DNA from: Anthracocystis setariae
Lineage: Eukaryota > Basidiomycota > Ustilaginomycetes > Ustilaginales > Ustilaginaceae
Direction: 5' to 3'
NCBI GenBank assembly: GCA_928724745.1
Contig: CAKMXJ010000042.1
Location: 558,001-622,000, forward strand
DNA length: 64,000 nt
The notes under the pieces are model-generated. The model was not told the DNA's origin. It did no database searches and saw nothing but the letters and a program-made list of their open reading frames with translations. Position 1 is the first letter of the stretch; every line of letters starts with the position of its first letter. Shown piece by piece: positions 1 through 7,384 of the stretch. The position numbers and the translations under genes were made by a program.

Positions 1-415
1 GGCAAGCGAGATGAGTTCCTTGTAACTCGCTACAAGTGTTTCGACCTCGGTATCGATGGTCTTGTTGACATTCTCCTCGAGTTGATCCAGGTACTCGGTT
101 GAATTCAGCCGAGCCGAGGACGCAGTGGTGGTGGAAGTGGCAGCAGCGGTTGAGGCGGTCGTGGCCGAAGTTCCAATTCGACCCAAATTCAGGGCGGTGG
201 GTAGCGAGACGTCGGATCTGAATGTTGGGCTAGTGTTGGCGGCGTTGGGATTGGACGAGTCGGCTACAGAGTGGTGCGATGATACAGCGTGTTGGTTGAG
301 GAGGAGATGTCAGAAAACGGTTGGCCGAGTTGAGGACAACGACGCTGCTGATGATGCGGATACCTTCGCCTGTGACGGTGGCGAGTTGGATGATGCGCGG
401 CCAGCTTGTGCGCAT
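1..415 (-). CDS. MED22: Mediator subunit MED22 (Srb6/Surf5 family), N-terminal part, cut by window edge
   Basis: The minus strand from 263 to 1 encodes a Ser/Thr/Ala-rich stretch and then STEYLDQLEENVNKTIDTEV, continuing VETLVASYKELISLA to the edge. This resembles the N-terminal helix of MED22, a head-module subunit of Mediator that helps couple activators to RNA polymerase II in the nucleus. The frame is closed upstream by a TGA at 312-310 and has no ATG after it, so the start must come from an upstream exon. One consistent model is an ATG at 415, a donor at 363 (GTATCC, weak) and an acceptor after 264 (CTGTAG), joining 415-364 to 263 in phase. That exon would overlap the tentative last exon of the DUF3140 gene on the same strand, so at least one of the two models is incomplete. 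The family call rests on the helix motif only. Confidence 0.6.
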
Positions 416-974
416 GCATGACTATTGTTCTGATTGCGTTGTGGATCGAGGTTGGTCTCCAACGCAGTGGCAGCGCTGCGAGGAAGATCGAGTACTTCAC
501 CTTGACTATGTAAGGGAGAGGGAAAGGGGGGAACCACAACGAAAAAAGGAGGGGGGGGTAGGAGCAAGCCATCCGATAAGATGACCGCTGAGAAACGAAA
601 AGGGGGAAATGCAAGGGGAACGTTGGGGACTCACTCTTCAAGCTCTTGTAGCTTTTGGTCTTCTTGAGCTCCTCCTCGCCCTTCTTTTCCTTTAGATGCC
701 TTTCCTGGGCGAGGTGCCTCTTGTTGTAACTGACGACCTTCCTCATATGCTTGAGATCGTCTTCGGTGTATTTGTCCTTTTTCTTGTCCGGGTTGCGCTT
801 GAGGATATCGACGATCTTGGTACCCGAATTGTGGCCAACGGTTTCTCCGCCTTGACCGTTGGTCCAGCCAGACGAGGTCGAGTCGGAAGATTTGAGCCAC
901 TTCTCGAGCTCGGAGGCGGACATGTTGACGAGTTCATTGAACTCCTTGATGACTTCGGCGTCGGATTTGCCCAT
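310..974 (-). CDS. DUF3140 family small protein, probably two exons
   Basis: The ATG at 974 opens a protein starting MGKSDAEVIKEFNELVNMSA, with ELEKWLKSSDS, a SGW segment, and a basic stretch ending RHLAQERHLKEKKG...KSYKSLK. This matches the short fungal/bacterial DUF3140 family, whose biochemical role I do not know. A GTGAGT donor follows base 635. A possible acceptor (tcaag) before 500 gives a 176-residue product ending at the TGA at 312-310, with a Ser/Ala/Gln-rich tail. I see no family-typical tail, so the second exon is tentative; another acceptor (tttctcag) lies within the intron. The N-terminal 110 residues are the firm part. The 5' side now faces element 1, whose left end is 376 bp upstream of the start codon. 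Confidence 0.6.
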
Positions 975-1350
975 GTTGAACGAGTGTTACGCAGTGAGCG
1001 GGCTGTGGCTGGGAGAAGGAGGGTAACTGTGTCTGCTGATGGATGTGGAAGTCGGTTGGTGGTTTACTTCGTGGTTGGCAAGGTACAAGATTGTGATTAG
1101 GACGGGTAGGGAGCAATGTGGAGGACGGAAGAAGAAGGTTGCGCGGAAGGCACGCGGGGAACAACAGCTTGCCTTCTGACGTGCATGCGTCCACAAGAGA
1201 GAGCGAAAGAGGGCCGCTGATGAATCAATCCATGCGTGTAGGCGAGGTATCTAGGCTGATGAGAGCGGTTGACCAGAAGAGACAGAGAGAAAGAGAGAGA
1301 GAGCTAAGGAGGAATAAGCAAGCCAAGAGAGGCGTTGAGTCAGCTGAGCG
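975..1350. promoter_or_regulatory. Upstream region of the DUF3140 gene up to the element 1 boundary
   Basis: This 376-bp stretch holds no credible gene. It is the promoter side of the minus-strand DUF3140 gene and contains an AG-rich run (about 1279-1305) on the plus strand, which is a CT-rich tract on the transcribed side. Element 1 begins directly at its distal end. Before the insertion it probably joined the sequence now at 6187-6466 to form one divergent promoter. Confidence 0.4.
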
Positions 1351-1486
1351 TGCATCACGTGATAGGCGTGTTCATCTGAGCTCAGCTGCGCGCCGTTATT
1401 CTTCTTGTCTCTCACTCTCACTCCTTCGGTCTCACCACCATCTTCTTTTGGCGAGCGTCGTGAGTAGCACGCACTCGCCTATTTTT
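1351..1486 (+). repeat. Split direct repeat A1 of element 1
   Basis: This 136-bp segment starts TGCATCACGTGATAGGCG and ends CGCCTATTTTT. It is repeated without a visible difference at 5873-6008. It contains the E-box-like palindrome CACGTG near its left end and forms the 5' terminus of the element. Confidence 0.92.
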
Positions 1487-1516
1487 ATCATTATCGTTAC
1501 CGGATTCCTAGTCGAC

Positions 1517-2683
1517 ATGACCGTTGAGCAAACCTGCTCTGCCTGTGCTCGCTCTTTCCCTCAAAACCACTACGTTGGCGTAGGCGGCCGCCGTTGTACC
1601 CGCTGCGCAGCCTGCCGAAAAACCGTCCCGGTGCCCCTGCTCTCGATCGCAACCCCCGCTCCAGCAGCTCTAGCTCCTAGAGAGTCACCGACATCTGAAG
1701 CCCTACCCGCTCTCACCACAGCCCCACCGCCGTCCACTCCTACCGCGCCTGCCTCGTCCACCCAGCTCCTCGACGACACCATCGCTCTCCCTCCCCAAAA
1801 CACTGTCGACGCCACGGCTCACTCACGCCTTGACGAGCAAGCCGACACCCTTTCCCAGCTTGCGGAGTCGGTGGCGGAGATCCGTCAACTAGTCCTGGCC
1901 TTACGTCAAGACCAGGTCCAGCCCACGGTCTCCTCCCTGGTCCCCACCGCCCCCGCCTCGATTCCTTCCCCTGGTGAGTCGCAACTCCGCCGTCTCTTTC
2001 CCTGGATCTCCCGCAAACTTGCCCAACAGGTTTACGACGATCGACTCCCGCCGCACGAGCTTGGTAAGCTTCGCAACCCTGCCCACAACACCGCCAACAG
2101 CGAGCCCGAACGCGAGCTTGGGGTCATCGTCAACGGCGTGCGCGTTGGAGTACCAGAACCCTCCTCCTCCGACGCTTCCTCCCGCTCCTTCCTGCGCTTG
2201 GTCCCAGACGTGCGAAGTTTTGCGCAAGCCTGGGCGGTCTACGCTGCTCTCCGCTGCACCAGCGAGAACAACCCTCACCTCGCTGCGAGCCTCAACGCCT
2301 TCCTCGTGCATATCATCGACCTGGACACCCAGTACTACTGGTCCACCGTGGCAGAGTACGTCCTCACCGTCTGCCAGCGTCGTTTTGGGCACGCATCAGC
2401 TGGTGACTGGGTCGAACAAGACATCGCCGCGTGGCAGAAGGACATCGGCGGCGTGCCTCGTCGGCCAACCACCAATCAAAAGGCCTCATCCTCCAAAAAT
2501 CCCGCCCAGCCCTCCGGCCAGAAACGCCAACGGGACGACACCTCCGGCCAGGTCTGCTTCAGGTTCAACTCCGGCGGCTGCTCCGACCCCAAGTGCACCC
2601 GCCCGCACGTGTGCATCCGCTGCAAGAGCGATCACACTGTTCAATCGTGTCCTGAACCACCTGCCATTAAGAAGTCGTCCTAG
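1517..2683 (+). CDS. Element 1 ORF1, Gag-like protein with two Cys-rich modules
   Basis: The start is the first ATG after repeat A1; the upstream in-frame extension runs through the repeat and lacks an ATG. The 388-residue product begins MTVEQTCSACARSF and has a CxxC...CxxC module (residues about 7-36) with the core NHYVGVGGRRC. A Pro/Ser/Thr-rich linker, a possible short coiled coil (residues about 100-130) and a folded central region follow (RRLFPWISRKLAQQVYDDRL and after). The end carries a Cys/His-rich module with the pattern CFRFNSGGC...C...HVCIRC...H....C, resembling nucleic-acid-binding Gag zinc fingers. By analogy it packages element RNA. Element 2 encodes a clear homologue with both modules conserved. 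The stop codon (2681-2683) is five bases before the ORF2 ATG. Confidence 0.8.
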   Translation: MTVEQTCSACARSFPQNHYVGVGGRRCTRCAACRKTVPVPLLSIATPAPAALAPRESPTSEALPALTTAPPPSTPTAPASSTQLLDDTIALPPQNTVDATAHSRLDEQADTLSQLAESVAEIRQLVLALRQDQVQPTVSSLVPTAPASIPSPGESQLRRLFPWISRKLAQQVYDDRLPPHELGKLRNPAHNTANSEPERELGVIVNGVRVGVPEPSSSDASSRSFLRLVPDVRSFAQAWAVYAALRCTSENNPHLAASLNAFLVHIIDLDTQYYWSTVAEYVLTVCQRRFGHASAGDWVEQDIAAWQKDIGGVPRRPTTNQKASSSKNPAQPSGQKRQRDDTSGQVCFRFNSGGCSDPKCTRPHVCIRCKSDHTVQSCPEPPAIKKSS

Positions 2684-2688
2684 ACGTC

Positions 2689-5625
2689 ATGGTGAGTTCT
2701 AACCTTCGGTCCTCCCACCCACTCGACCATGTGGGTTCGTCTCCGCGGCAGACTCAAGCCCGGTCATCGTCACCATCGTCTCTGCAGCAGACTCAGGCTC
2801 AGCTCGGCCTCGTTGGCCCTCCTCTCCCCCCGTCTCTGCAGCAGACTCAGGCTCAGCACCGTCCCTCTGGCTCCCCAACCTCTTCGTCTCCGCGGCAGAC
2901 TCAGGCCCGGCTCCTCACCTCGGTCCCGGCAGCTCTCGACGTTCCTTCCGCTGACCGGTGCCTCTCACTCCTTCTGGCTCTTCGCCAGCATCTCCCCCCC
3001 CCTCGTCCTAACACCACGCTGGCGCTCGACGTCTTCGACCCAGCATCAGTCCCAGCTCGCATGGGCTCCATGCAGGCGCAGTTGCCTGCATGGCGCCGCC
3101 TACTCTTGGACTACCCCGACGAACGCTTCCGCCACCAGATGGCTGGCATGATCCAGCATGGCTGTCTGCTCGGCTACAATGGGCCCCTACGCAACAGCAA
3201 CCGTTTGGCGTCCAACTTGCCCATCAACGACACAGGGCACGCTCACTTGCGGCGTGAGATATCTGCGCGCCTGAAGGAGGGGCGCCTCACCGTCGTAAGC
3301 CCTACTCAGCCTCTCGTCGAATCCCCAATTGGTGTTGTGCCGAAGCCTCGCTCCTCTAAGCTTCGCACAATTCACCACCTTTCTCACCTGCGCCATCCGT
3401 CCGGGGCCACCCTGCCTTCCGTCAACAGCGGCATCGACCCTGCGACAGTGCGCATCCAGTACGAATCCATCAGCCGGCTGGTGGACTTCGTGCGCACGAA
3501 TCCCGGCTGCCGCCTCTGGAAAGGAGACCTCGAGGACGCCTTCCGACACGTAGTCACGGCCGAATCCGACGCTTTCCTGCTTGGTTTTCAATACGATGGC
3601 ACCCGGTACCGCGAGAATGCCCTCACCTTCGGAGGTAGCAGCTCGCCTTTTCTTTTCAATCTGGTTGCCGAGTTCCTGCATTGGGTGGTGGCTTCCTGTC
3701 TGCCACCAAGCTGGCCTATCAACCACTACCTCGATGACACGTTCGGAGCAGTCCCCGCGGAAGTTTCGCATCAGGCCTTGCTACCTGTCCGTGTCCTTGC
3801 TCTCGCTGCTGCCGCACTCGGCCTCCGCCTCTCGGCCAAGAAGACCTTCGCCAACCTCACGCGACTGGAGGTCCTGGGTATCGAAATTGACTCGATCGCG
3901 CAGACGGTAGGCATCACGCCTGAGCGTCGAGCGCACATCCTCGCTCAATGCCGCTCGCTACTCACGCGGGGTTCAGCCGACCTGCTGGACATGCAGCGCA
4001 TCGCGGGCCTCCTGCAATTCGTGGCCCAGGTTTTTCCCTGCGGCAAGGCTTTCCTCCGGCGCTTATACAACTGCACCCGCCGCCGTGGTCCGCCTGGCCG
4101 TCGCCGCATCCCTCGCCCGGCCTTAGCTGAGCTAGCTTGGTGGACTACCGTGCTAGACACTTGGCAGGGCACCCGCATCCTTGCCCCGTCCCCCCTTCGC
4201 GTCGCTCACGTCTGGACCGACGCCTGTCTCAGGGGGTACGGCGCTCACCTTGGTCTCGCCGCAAGCCCGGTTGCCGCCTTCTCAAAAGAGGTGCCTCGCC
4301 GCCACCGGGGGAAGAACATACGCTTCTTGGAGGCCCTGGCGGTCCTGGAGGCCCTCCGCCGTTTCCTGCCCCTCTGGACCTCCCCCACCACGGTGGTGGT
4401 CCACGTGGACAACGAGAACGTGGAGTTTGGACTCCGGTCGGGCAGCTCTCGGGACCCTTTGACGCAGCGTCTCATCCGGGAGATCTTTGGGCTCTGTTTC
4501 GTTCACAACATCACGCTCCACCCAGTCAGAGTCTCATCCACTGACAACGTTCTCGCTGATCTCCTCTCTCGACGTCAGTTTGCCCGCGTTCGCCATTCTT
4601 TCCCTTCCGCGCACAGGCTGTTGTTCTCCCAGCAGGAACACGCCGAACAGCCGGACGCCCTCCTCACTCCTTTGCACCCAGCTTGGGCGTCTCTGCGGCG
4701 GCGGCCGCGCTGCTCTGGAACGGCCTGGCGGCCAGCACTCGAGACCGCGCTGGCAGTTCCGTCTCAGCCTACCGCACCTTCTGCCACTTCCACTTTGGCT
4801 CCACCGTCCCCTGCCTCCCAGCTTCAGGTCTCCAGCTGCTCGAATGGCTCGGCAGCCTCTCCGCCGCCGGCCGCTCTTACCACTCCGCCAAACACGAGCT
4901 TGGCAGCCTCCGCTCTCACCACGTCGACCTCGGCCTTCCCCTCGACGGTTTTAGTTGCGGACGCCTCGAACGAGCTCTCCGGGGCTACAAGAAGATCCAC
5001 GGGGCGCGGCGCACCGGAGCCAAGCTCCCCATCACCCTCCCTCTACTTCGACGCGTTGTCCTCGCCGTCGACACCTTCGCCGACCTCTCCGCCTGGGACC
5101 GCGCGGTCTTCTGTGCCGCTTTCACCCTCTCCTTTGCCTGCTTCCTGCGGTCGGGGGAGGTTGTCTGGGATCACTCCACCGAGCAAGGCCTTGTCCTACG
5201 GGTCTCCAGTGTCGAAATGGCGGCGGACCACGCCATCGTCACCCTACCAGCGTCGAAGACCGATCCCTTCCGACTGGGAGTCAAGGTCGTCGCCCCTCTC
5301 GTGGGTGGACCGGAATGTCCTGTTGCCCGGCTGCGCCTCCTCACCTCCAACCGCCCTCCCTCCGCCCCTCTCTTTGGCCTTGGCCCATCCGGCCGCGATC
5401 CCCTCACCCGCACCGTCTTTGTGGCCACCCTCAGGCGCGCCATCGGGCAGGCAGGACTGGCACCGGCGGCCTATGCCGGCCACTCCTTTCGGCGCGGCGC
5501 AGCCACCTGGGCAGCCCGCCTCGGGGCCAGCCCTGACGTCATCCAGTGTCTTGGCCGCTGGAACTCCGATTGTTTCAGGCGGTACATCGACCGCTCGGCC
5601 GGCGAGCGCCGCGACCTCTCTGTAG
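2689..5625 (+). CDS. Element 1 ORF2, reverse transcriptase-RNase H
   Basis: The ATG lies five bases after the ORF1 stop. The N-terminus holds repeated PRQTQAR/LQQTQAQ units (residues about 19-75). The RT domain shows motif A LWKGDLEDAFRHV, motif [13 protein letters not shown] and the catalytic YLDD at 3727-3738. An RNase H-like region follows ([57 protein letters not shown]), ending near 4590. This RT-RH type is characteristic of DIRS/Ngaro retroelements. After about 4680 the same frame stays open to 5625, but the translation is Pro/Ser-rich filler, and the conserved protein switches to the -1 frame, where the YR is encoded. The functional end of this product is therefore before 4700, or at a frameshift into the YR. 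Confidence 0.88.
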   Translation: MVSSNLRSSHPLDHVGSSPRQTQARSSSPSSLQQTQAQLGLVGPPLPPSLQQTQAQHRPSGSPTSSSPRQTQARLLTSVPAALDVPSADRCLSLLLALRQHLPPPRPNTTLALDVFDPASVPARMGSMQAQLPAWRRLLLDYPDERFRHQMAGMIQHGCLLGYNGPLRNSNRLASNLPINDTGHAHLRREISARLKEGRLTVVSPTQPLVESPIGVVPKPRSSKLRTIHHLSHLRHPSGATLPSVNSGIDPATVRIQYESISRLVDFVRTNPGCRLWKGDLEDAFRHVVTAESDAFLLGFQYDGTRYRENALTFGGSSSPFLFNLVAEFLHWVVASCLPPSWPINHYLDDTFGAVPAEVSHQALLPVRVLALAAAALGLRLSAKKTFANLTRLEVLGIEIDSIAQTVGITPERRAHILAQCRSLLTRGSADLLDMQRIAGLLQFVAQVFPCGKAFLRRLYNCTRRRGPPGRRRIPRPALAELAWWTTVLDTWQGTRILAPSPLRVAHVWTDACLRGYGAHLGLAASPVAAFSKEVPRRHRGKNIRFLEALAVLEALRRFLPLWTSPTTVVVHVDNENVEFGLRSGSSRDPLTQRLIREIFGLCFVHNITLHPVRVSSTDNVLADLLSRRQFARVRHSFPSAHRLLFSQQEHAEQPDALLTPLHPAWASLRRRPRCSGTAWRPALETALAVPSQPTAPSATSTLAPPSPASQLQVSSCSNGSAASPPPAALTTPPNTSLAASALTTSTSAFPSTVLVADASNELSGATRRSTGRGAPEPSSPSPSLYFDALSSPSTPSPTSPPGTARSSVPLSPSPLPASCGRGRLSGITPPSKALSYGSPVSKWRRTTPSSPYQRRRPIPSDWESRSSPLSWVDRNVLLPGCASSPPTALPPPLSLALAHPAAIPSPAPSLWPPSGAPSGRQDWHRRPMPATPFGAAQPPGQPASGPALTSSSVLAAGTPIVSGGTSTARPASAATSL

Positions 5626-5699
5626 CCGCTCTCTTCGCCGCCCGCGACGGGCCGCTCGTGCCGGACAGCTCCTCCTGGCGCGATGTCGGCGCGCCCTAG
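4560..5699 (+). CDS. Element 1 tyrosine recombinase
   Basis: This frame is open from 4560, just after an in-frame TGA, to the TAG at 5697-5699. There is no ATG before the conserved domain; the first listed codon of the domain region is a TTG at 4683, so translation probably comes from a -1 shift out of the RT-RH frame. The N-terminal helical domain carries LLWNGLAASTRDR. The catalytic domain has the box I arginine in CFLRSGE (5148-5150), the box II HSFRRG with His at 5481 and Arg at 5490, the LGRW segment, and the nucleophile Tyr in RRYIDRS (5583-5585). All key YR residues are present. By family knowledge it joins a circular DNA copy to the target. The end lies 67 bp before repeat B1. Confidence 0.88.
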   Translation, partial: SPLSTSVCPRSPFFPFRAQAVVLPAGTRRTAGRPPHSFAPSLGVSAAAAALLWNGLAASTRDRAGSSVSAYRTFCHFHFGSTVPCLPASGLQLLEWLGSLSAAGRSYHSAKHELGSLRSHHVDLGLPLDGFSCGRLERALRGYKKIHGARRTGAKLPITLPLLRRVVLAVDTFADLSAWDRAVFCAAFTLSFACFLRSGEVVWDHSTEQGLVLRVSSVEMAADHAIVTLPASKTDPFRLGVKVVAPLVGGPECPVARLRLLTSNRPPSAPLFGLGPSGRDPLTRTVFVATLRRAIGQAGLAPAAYAGHSFRRGAATWAARLGASPDVIQCLGRWNSDCFRRYIDRSAGERRDLSVAALFAARDGPLVPDSSSWRDVGAP

Positions 5700-5766
5700 A
5701 GTCTCGCCCTGGGACCCAGCCCCGTCGAGACCGCTACCTGCTGTGCAGGCGCCTCGACGCTCGATT

Positions 5767-5873
5767 GGCGGGCTGGGAGCCTTTGAGCCAGCAGACTTCG
5801 TCGCTGACCCGCAATTCACTTATGCTATTCACTGTTTATGCCCTTTCTCGGCCGCGTAAGTAGGAGCTGGGAT
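5767..5873 (+). repeat. Split direct repeat B1 of element 1
   Basis: This 107-bp segment begins GGCGGGCTGGGAGCC and ends GTAGGAGCTGGGAT. The copy at 6080-6186 reads identical. Its last T is also the first base of A2. Confidence 0.92.
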
Positions 5874-6008
5874 GCATCACGTGATAGGCGTGTTCATCTG
5901 AGCTCAGCTGCGCGCCGTTATTCTTCTTGTCTCTCACTCTCACTCCTTCGGTCTCACCACCATCTTCTTTTGGCGAGCGTCGTGAGTAGCACGCACTCGC
6001 CTATTTTT
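5873..6008 (+). repeat. Split direct repeat A2 of element 1
   Basis: This is a copy of the element's 5' terminal repeat A1 (136 bp), read as identical. It follows B1 directly, so the B1/A2 junction mimics the end-to-end junction of a circularised element. A 71-bp unique spacer (6009-6079), starting CACCCACCCGATCCC, separates it from B2. Confidence 0.92.
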
Positions 6009-6079
6009 CACCCACCCGATCCCTCCCTTGCGTTTCCGCCTGTATGTACCGCTCTTCTCTGCGCTCGACCGGCCCCTAC

Positions 6080-6186
6080 GGCGGGCTGGGAGCCTTTGAG
6101 CCAGCAGACTTCGTCGCTGACCCGCAATTCACTTATGCTATTCACTGTTTATGCCCTTTCTCGGCCGCGTAAGTAGGAGCTGGGAT
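6080..6186 (+). repeat. Split direct repeat B2, right end of element 1
   Basis: This is a copy of B1 (107 bp), read as identical. It ends at GGGAT; the flanking sequence CACACTTTTTGG then starts the upstream region of the DUF3237 gene. Confidence 0.92.
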
Positions 6187-6466
6187 CACACTTTTTGGTC
6201 GGTCAAACGCCAAAGTTGTTAAATTGGCTCATTGGCTCTGGTTTAGAACTTGAATCGAATCGGTGATGCATGGTTGGTGTGAATGTCATCCATCGGCAAG
6301 ATATTTTATTATTGTTGATTGCCGATGTTGTAACGCACAGACACTCCCCATCAAGTTTGCCCGAACCCCGGCACTCCACTTGCTTGAAGCTATATAACCT
6401 CCTTCCTGCACTCTCCTTTCCAAGCCTATCCTTGTTCCGTCTGAAACTCTTCCGCCAAGCATCGAA

Positions 6467-7310
6467 ATGTCGGTTCCAGGCATCAACCTCACGCACGCCT
6501 TCACCCTCAAGCTGCCCATCGCACCTGCGAGTGCTATTCCAGCTACCCCTGTCGGAGATCGATGTGAGTGCTTCTCGTCCCCCCACAACCTCCGTTCGCT
6601 GTCTCACCTTTTCTTACTGACCACTTCGTCTCTCTCTCACCCGATCTATCGCGACGTCAACAGCCTACATTCCGGTGCTGGGAGGCACTCTGCAAGGCCA
6701 AGGTATCAACGCCAAAGTCACGCCAGGCGGTGACTATGCCATTGTCAAGGATGGGTATGGCAAACTCGATGTCAGGGTCCATGCCGTCACGCCGGAGGGT
6801 GAAACGATTTACATCCAATACTACGGCCACTTAGAAGTGACCGACGCTGTTGGAAAGAGTAAGTTCGCAGCTCACATATTATTTACATCAGAGGGAGAGG
6901 GAACAGAGCAGAGTGATGCTGACACTCGGTTATGCAAACAGTCCTGGGCGGTCACCCCGATGCCAAGTCGACCCAATTCGATGACGGCTATCTCTTGGTA
7001 AGTCTCCCTCAAGCAGAGACCACATTTCCATATCTAACTCATACTCACCATTACCCCCCCTGTGTCAATTCATGTGATCTGCAGACAACGCCTGTCTTCG
7101 AAGCGCCAGGCAACTCCAAACATGCCTGGGTCAACCGCACCATCTTCGTCGGCAAGGGCAAATTACAAGTCCACTCAGAAGGTGTCACCGTCGGTACGTC
7201 ATCTTCCCCAATCCTCATCCTTCCCCCCACTGCCTCCTCCGTATCTGCTCACAAACTGACATTCATTTGCTTCCGCCATCACAGTCTACGAGATCTTCAA
7301 AGCCAAGTAA
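6467..7310 (+). CDS. DUF3237 family protein, five exons
   Basis: The model is 6467-6563, 6664-6858, 6942-6997, 7085-7193 and 7285-7310, 160 residues; all four introns have GTRNGT-type donors and CAG acceptors, and the phases match. The product begins MSVPGINLTHAFTLKLPIAP and contains VLGGTLQGQGINAKVTPGGD and IYIQYYGHLEV, ending VVYEIFKAK. This is the pattern of DUF3237, a small beta-barrel family of uncertain function found in fungi and bacteria. It is the most intron-rich gene in the window. The start is 280 bp right of the element 1 end, so its promoter may include or abut element sequence. It converges with the Zn2Cys6 gene, 74 bp apart. Confidence 0.85.
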
Positions 7311-7384
7311 CCACTCGTTTCACACTTTGATCGGCAATGCAAATCAAGCTTCCATTTTCCAGCACTCCGACATCATCCTGAGGA

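Larger units (their letters stand above)
1351..6186 (+). mobile_element. Element 1: apparently complete YR retrotransposon (DIRS/Ngaro type) with split direct repeats
   Basis: The element is 4836 bp. A 136-bp repeat A occurs at 1351-1486 and 5873-6008, and a 107-bp repeat B at 5767-5873 and 6080-6186, giving the order A1-ORF1-RT/RNase H-YR-B1-A2-spacer-B2. The paired copies read identical by eye. This split-repeat layout plus a tyrosine recombinase defines DIRS/Ngaro/PAT-like elements, thought to integrate a circular DNA intermediate by recombination rather than with a DDE integrase. No target-site duplication is visible, as expected for YR integration. B1 and A2 share one base (T at 5873). 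The three coding regions look intact apart from a -1 frame change before the YR. The element lies between the DUF3140 and DUF3237 genes. Confidence 0.9.

Noticed and set aside
1118..1516. Upstream extension of element 1 ORF1
   Set aside because: It starts at a GTG, crosses the element boundary and repeat A1, and encodes no conserved sequence; the ATG at 1517 matches the start of the element 2 homologue.
1351..6186. Element 1 as an LTR retrotransposon or a Crypton
   Set aside because: There is no DDE integrase and no simple terminal LTR pair, excluding Ty1/Ty3; the presence of RT-RNase H excludes a Crypton, which has only a YR.
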